Source: Bacillota bacterium
GTDB lineage: Bacteria > Bacillota_I > Bacilli_A > RF39 > UBA660
Reading direction: 5' to 3'
Assembly (NCBI GenBank): GCA_015059195.1
Contig: SVAW01000001.1
Location: 1-64,000, forward strand
Length of the DNA: 64,000 bases
Shown: piece by piece, positions 60,401 to 64,000 of the stretch
Layout: the number at the start of each line of letters is the position of its first letter
How positions within the stretch are numbered: the first letter of the stretch is position 1
Program-made: the position numbers and the translations under genes
The notes under the pieces: model-generated
Told to the model about the DNA's origin: nothing
Database searches by the model: none
What the model saw: only the letters and a program-made list of their open reading frames with translations

Positions 60401-62089
60401 TCTGTAGGGTCTAGTTTTGTAGCCACTATGATGGGAATTACAGAGGTTAACCCGCTATCTGCACACTATCGTTGTTTAAATTGTAAAAAAAGCATTTTTG
60501 AACATGAAGATGGTAAATCTTTAGGAGCGGATTATTCAAGTGGTTTTGACTTACCAGATAAAAAATGTCCTAATTGTGGTGAAAACATGTATAAAGATGG
60601 TCAGGACATGCCATTTGCAACATTCTTGGGATTTAATGCTGATAAAGTACCGGATATTGACCTTAACTTTTCCGATCTAAACCAGGCTTCAGCACACGAA
60701 TATACGAAAGTGTTATTTGGCGTAGATAATGTTTATCGAGCTGGGACTATTGGTACTGTTGCTGATAAAACTGCCTTTGGTTATGTTAAGGGTTATTGTG
60801 AAGATAAAGGCATTAATATGCGCACGGCAGAGGTAGAACGACTAGCTATGGGCTGTACTGGGGTTAAACGTACTACAGGGCAACATCCGGGGGGGATAGT
60901 TGTAGTACCGGATTATATGGATGTTTCGGATTTTACCCCATTTCAATATCCAGCAGATGATCCGACTTCTCCTTGGAGAACAACACATTTTGATTATCAT
61001 GCTATTGATCAAGATTTATTGAAACTAGATATTCTGGGTCATTCTGATCCAACGCAGCTTCGGATGATTCAAGATTTAACAAAGACCGATATTCTAAAGG
61101 TGCCTATGGATGATAAAGATACGATGAGTATATTTACTTCTACTAAGGCCTTGGGAGTTACTAATGAACAAATAATGTGTGAAACAGGAACTTTAGGTAT
61201 TCCTGAGTTTGGTACACCATTTACTGTTGGAATGGTAGCAGAAACAAAACCAACTACATTCGCAGAATTAGTTAAAATTTCAGGACTTTCACATGGAACT
61301 GATGTGTGGCTAGGAAATGCTCAAGAATTGATTAAAAATAATATTGTGCCATTTAAAGAGGTTATTGGTTGTCGTGATGACATTATGGTTTATTTAATGT
61401 ATCATGGTGTAGCACCAATTAAAGCTTTTAAAATTATGGAGTTCGTGCGTAAGGGTAAAGCCAGCAAAGAACCGGAAGCCTGGGCAGGCCATAAAGAAAC
61501 AATGGAAAAAGCAGGAATTGAAAAATGGTATATAGATTCATGTGAAAAAATTAAATACATGTTCCCAAAAGCTCATGCAGTGGCTTACGTTACAAGTGCT
61601 TTTAGGATTGCTTGGTATAAAGTACATATGCCAGTATACTTTTATGCGTCATGGTTAACATCAAAAGCAACAGATGTAGACGTTGAAACTATGATTAAAG
61701 GATATGATGCTATAAAAGCTAAAATAATAGAAATTCAAAGTAAGGGCCATGATGCATCAAATAAAGAATTAGGGCAACTTGAAAGTTTAAAAGTGTGTCT
61801 TGAAGCAACAGCTCGAGGAATTAGCTTCTTACCTATAGAACTAGATAAAAGTGATGCAACTGTTTGGGGAGTTAGAGATGATAAGTCAATATATCCGCCT
61901 TTCGCATCTATTGAAGGACTTGGAGATACAGTTGCTAATAAAATAGTTGAGGAAAGGGAAAAAGGGCAATTCTTAAGTATTGAAGATTTACAAAAACGTG
62001 GTAAAGTATCTGGAACTTTAATCGATAAAATGCGTTTAATGGGGATATTAGAAGGATTAGATGAATCTAGTCAACTTAGTTTATTCTAA
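57437..62089 (+). CDS. polC: DNA polymerase III PolC-type alpha subunit
   Basis: PHP VELHAHTMMSQMDAVT, DEDD exonuclease VVFDTETTGFNAAGGDQMIEIGAVKI, FLGFNADKVPDIDLNFS, RTTGQHPGGIVVVP. Confidence 0.97.
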   Translation: MSEKLEILLQQIGYSKDNYSNFDGAVLDVIKGNKEKDKYVFFVSLKTPLKIDAYQEFVTQLPLAFPTIKYVSANFTVSTFDQESVKDYYNYFMNIYIKDNPLLEMFKDNKIMVENNSLKIEVANLAEKMKFSSITAMLLEDLDKAGFKNFQIIIDINSEINNEIDEEIKQSLNVEVPEKKDDNKVKTEKPVYSRQNKKSDDPNVVMGRPIDGAITNINNIIAEVDNIIIEGHVFGVDYFESPKTNFKIITLKITDYTDSLYCKVFAREDDEYSKLKKSLKVGNWFKIRGYVKNDMYAKELVLNARDINVIENKSEKIVDDAEVKRVELHAHTMMSQMDAVTKLDLGKHTCELVSRAIEMGYRGVAITDHNGCQAFPIAFGIINSYNKKIEDPDKKFKGLYGVELTLVDDTINIVIRPTDDRLENTTFVVFDTETTGFNAAGGDQMIEIGAVKICNGTIVDRFDELINPGRPIPQKIVELTCITDEMVQGKDDEETVTKRFLDWAGDSPMVAHNAKFDISFLEMAMKKYNLGEFKNTVIDTLELSRTLDQGFARHGLSALVKRYNVPWEEDAHHRADYDAEGTALVFSKMIQKLNAQNYEKISDLERLVSKDEIHKFGRTYHFNAIAKNKTGIKNLFKIISLANTTYLYKTPRILRSKLEELREGLLIGSGCYESEVFREARSKEGQELTNIINFYDYVEVQPPEVYHHLIQTTDFSSEIELQNHIKKVVDATIDAGKLIVATGDVHHFERGDKIYREIIINQKVPGGGRHPLSKKDITKIPSQHFRTTNEMLSDFNFLDVNLAYQIVVTNPNKIVDMVEEIEVIIDTGGIPFSPRVKSDDGQSYLDCPRVVTDLVYNKASDWYGNPLPYNIEERIAKELYGDIVYRCCNETIKEASPNINDEELEKQTFDKMHNVILLGFEAVKDMLREYLKNKWTEDDGELTEKSLDKKLKKELGGIIGGGFDPIYLISQRLVKHSNDDGYLVGSRGSVGSSFVATMMGITEVNPLSAHYRCLNCKKSIFEHEDGKSLGADYSSGFDLPDKKCPNCGENMYKDGQDMPFATFLGFNADKVPDIDLNFSDLNQASAHEYTKVLFGVDNVYRAGTIGTVADKTAFGYVKGYCEDKGINMRTAEVERLAMGCTGVKRTTGQHPGGIVVVPDYMDVSDFTPFQYPADDPTSPWRTTHFDYHAIDQDLLKLDILGHSDPTQLRMIQDLTKTDILKVPMDDKDTMSIFTSTKALGVTNEQIMCETGTLGIPEFGTPFTVGMVAETKPTTFAELVKISGLSHGTDVWLGNAQELIKNNIVPFKEVIGCRDDIMVYLMYHGVAPIKAFKIMEFVRKGKASKEPEAWAGHKETMEKAGIEKWYIDSCEKIKYMFPKAHAVAYVTSAFRIAWYKVHMPVYFYASWLTSKATDVDVETMIKGYDAIKAKIIEIQSKGHDASNKELGQLESLKVCLEATARGISFLPIELDKSDATVWGVRDDKSIYPPFASIEGLGDTVANKIVEEREKGQFLSIEDLQKRGKVSGTLIDKMRLMGILEGLDESSQLSLF

Positions 62090-62091
62090 AA

Positions 62092-62128
62092 TAAAGAACT
62101 TGAAATTTTCAAGTTCTTTATTTTATAC
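62092..62128. terminator. Bidirectional intrinsic terminator
   Basis: AATAAAGAACTTGAAattTTCAAGTTCTTTATTTTA. Confidence 0.75.
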
Positions 62129-63064
62129 TTCAAATGTAGTATCATCTATAAATTTATATTTAGTTTTATATTTTAATTGTCTTATAAGACGAAATAAGGC
62201 TTCATCTTTAGCTTTAGCTTCTATCATAATGTCTAAATCCAAGTTTAGGTGTTTAATCTCTTCGATAAACAAAATAAAACTATCGACATTAATATACTCG
62301 TGATGACTTCTTATATCTTTTTTTGTGTTATTTTTAGGTGAGGAAAAGTGAATTTTCGGCTTTGTGATTTTCCAAGTAGAAAATATTTCTGTGTAGTAAT
62401 TATTAATATCTATATTGTCTTTATTGCATATATAATGATGATAATCTAAAACCATGGGTCTATCAATTTTTTTACAAATATTTAAGGTATCTACGATATT
62501 AAATATTTTATCATCATTTTCTACTACAATGCACTTCTTTAAATATTCTGGGAGTTTATTAAAATTATTTATAAAACGAATCATCGAAGCTTTTTTACCA
62601 AAGACATTACTACCGATATGTAAAATTAAAATTTTTTCTTTAACGTCTAATGCTTCTAAAACATTATAATGATACTTTAATATTTCTAAGGCATTTTCTA
62701 GTACTTCTTTTTTAGTACTGTTTAAAACGGTGAACTGATCTGGATGCATATCAACTCTCATGTTGTGGTTTTTAATTTTAGTTCCAATTTGTTGATATAG
62801 CCTACGATAGTTATCGGTGTAATTAAAATTTATTTCTTTCAAGGTTGCTAATGGGATAAGGTTAGAAGAGATTCTATAAAAATGAATGTTATTTTTTATA
62901 TTATAATCAATAATCTGATTTAAAGATTCTAAATTTAGATTAATAATATTAGTTAATTTTTGATAGTCGTTGTTTGATTTTAAAAAAGTAGAGTAGTTTA
63001 AACTATGAGAAGAAGTAATATCTAGTGTTTTACTTAAAGCAACATATCCTAATCTTACTATCAT
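62123..63064 (-). CDS. uvsE: UV damage endonuclease UvsE
   Basis: RLGYVALSKTL, FYRISSNLIPLAT, MRVDMHPDQF, LHIGSNVFGKK, VVENDDK, DYHHYIC, HFSSPK. Confidence 0.93.
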   Translation of the reverse strand: MIVRLGYVALSKTLDITSSHSLNYSTFLKSNNDYQKLTNIINLNLESLNQIIDYNIKNNIHFYRISSNLIPLATLKEINFNYTDNYRRLYQQIGTKIKNHNMRVDMHPDQFTVLNSTKKEVLENALEILKYHYNVLEALDVKEKILILHIGSNVFGKKASMIRFINNFNKLPEYLKKCIVVENDDKIFNIVDTLNICKKIDRPMVLDYHHYICNKDNIDINNYYTEIFSTWKITKPKIHFSSPKNNTKKDIRSHHEYINVDSFILFIEEIKHLNLDLDIMIEAKAKDEALFRLIRQLKYKTKYKFIDDTTFEV

Positions 63065-63332
63065 CTATATCACCAATATTAATATGCTCCTAAAAAGTAT
63101 TAATATAAAAGAAATCCACCTAACTCAGAAATGATTTAGTTGGAACCCAATTTGTGGTAGCACAGCAATATTAAGCAGTCTCTTTTATTTTATGAAATTT
63201 TTCACTACATACAAATAACATAAACATATTATTTTATCAAGATGCTTTAAAGATACAATTAATATTATACTAGGTGCAAAAATTGGATGAGAAATGAAAG
63301 TAGGCGTGTTATAATAATATATAGGTGATATA

Positions 63333-64000
63333 ATGCAAAAGATAATTTTAGTAGATGGCAACAATTTATTATTTAGAAGTTATTACGCGACAGCATATAA
63401 TGGTAATTTTATGAAAAATAGCAAAGGCTTTCCAACCAATGCTTTGTTTGGCTTTACTAATATGATAAATAAAATAATTTCAGAAGAAAATCCAACTCAT
63501 ATGATAGTTGCGTTTGATAAAGGAAAAACTTTTAGACATGATAAATATGAAACATATAAGGACGGAAGATTAGAAACTCCAAATGAATTAAAACAACAAT
63601 TTCCAATTGCAAAAGAAATGCTTACACATATGGGAATAAAGTATTACGAGATAGACAATTATGAAGCAGATGATATATTAGGAACTTTTGCAAAATTTTG
63701 TGATTTAGAAGAGGATTTTGTTGGAACAATAATTAGTAGTGATAAAGATTTATTACAACTCATTTCAACAGATGTTGATATTAAACTTTTAAAACAAAAA
63801 GATTATATTAGATATAATGAAGAGAAATTTAGAGAAGAATATGGAATTGATCCAATTAGAATTATTGATCTTAAAGCTTTAATGGGAGATCCTTCGGACA
63901 ATATTCCAGGAGTAAAAGGTGTTGGTGAAAAAACAGCTTTAAAACTTTTACAACAATATGGAAGCATAGATAATATATATAATAATATTGACTCTATTAA
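63333..64000 (+). CDS. polA: DNA polymerase I, 5' part (runs off window end)
   Basis: MQKIILVDGNNLLFRSYYATA...DNYEADDILGTFAKF...SSDKDLLQLIS...MGDPSDNIPGVKGVGEKTA; not in ORF track because no stop in window. Confidence 0.93.
   Translation, partial: MQKIILVDGNNLLFRSYYATAYNGNFMKNSKGFPTNALFGFTNMINKIISEENPTHMIVAFDKGKTFRHDKYETYKDGRLETPNELKQQFPIAKEMLTHMGIKYYEIDNYEADDILGTFAKFCDLEEDFVGTIISSDKDLLQLISTDVDIKLLKQKDYIRYNEEKFREEYGIDPIRIIDLKALMGDPSDNIPGVKGVGEKTALKLLQQYGSIDNIYNNIDSI

Noticed and set aside
60888-60900. G7 run in polC as a possible phase-variable tract
   Set aside because: Encodes the conserved PolC segment HPGGIVV in frame; ordinary coding sequence.
57437-62089. Possible intein in the 1550-aa PolC
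   Set aside because: Domain order (OB, PHP, exonuclease insert, polymerase, HhH) reads through without an intein-like block; the length looks compatible with PolC.
63070-63330. Short non-coding gap with a CCACCTAACTC/GATTTAGTTGG hairpin before polA as a mobile-element remnant
   Set aside because: Too short and too ambiguous to support; no coding remnant or terminal repeats recognised.

Overview
This is an AT-rich chromosomal window from a low-GC Bacillota, consistent with a spore-forming or spore-derived lineage. Most of it is a compact core genome. Readable blocks include rimP-nusA-rnpM-infB-rbfA; a T-box with deoC-tyrS; rpsD; ezrA; thiI; two alpha/beta SASP genes; clpP; gap/pgk/tpiA/spo0A/dagK/gpmI; dus-lysS; ackA; nrnA; yunB; yutD-like; prfB with the programmed frameshift; ftsEX; yabG-veg-spoVG-yabP-yabQ-divIC; gerQ; pduL; a class A PBP; argS-rpoE-prfA-prmC; polC; uvsE; and the start of polA. 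The most unusual content is a dispersed cassette family at about 1-1157, 13700-14949 and 35847-36289. Each copy has a near-identical leader: a TTGACA-N17-TAAAAT promoter, a 12-bp stem enclosing a long poly-G tract of different length in each copy, and a strong intrinsic-terminator hairpin. The leader is followed by a prepilin-like gene (GFTLIELL N-terminus) with a hypervariable C-terminus ending in G[VI]RP[VI]I. The third copy is an internally deleted remnant that keeps only the leader, the first codons and the variable tail. That tail is GC-rich and has no A at third codon positions, which resembles the variable region of a diversity-generating retroelement (DGR) target. No reverse transcriptase is visible in the window, so the DGR reading is a hypothesis. 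Annotation is from motif recognition only; no database search or folding was run.
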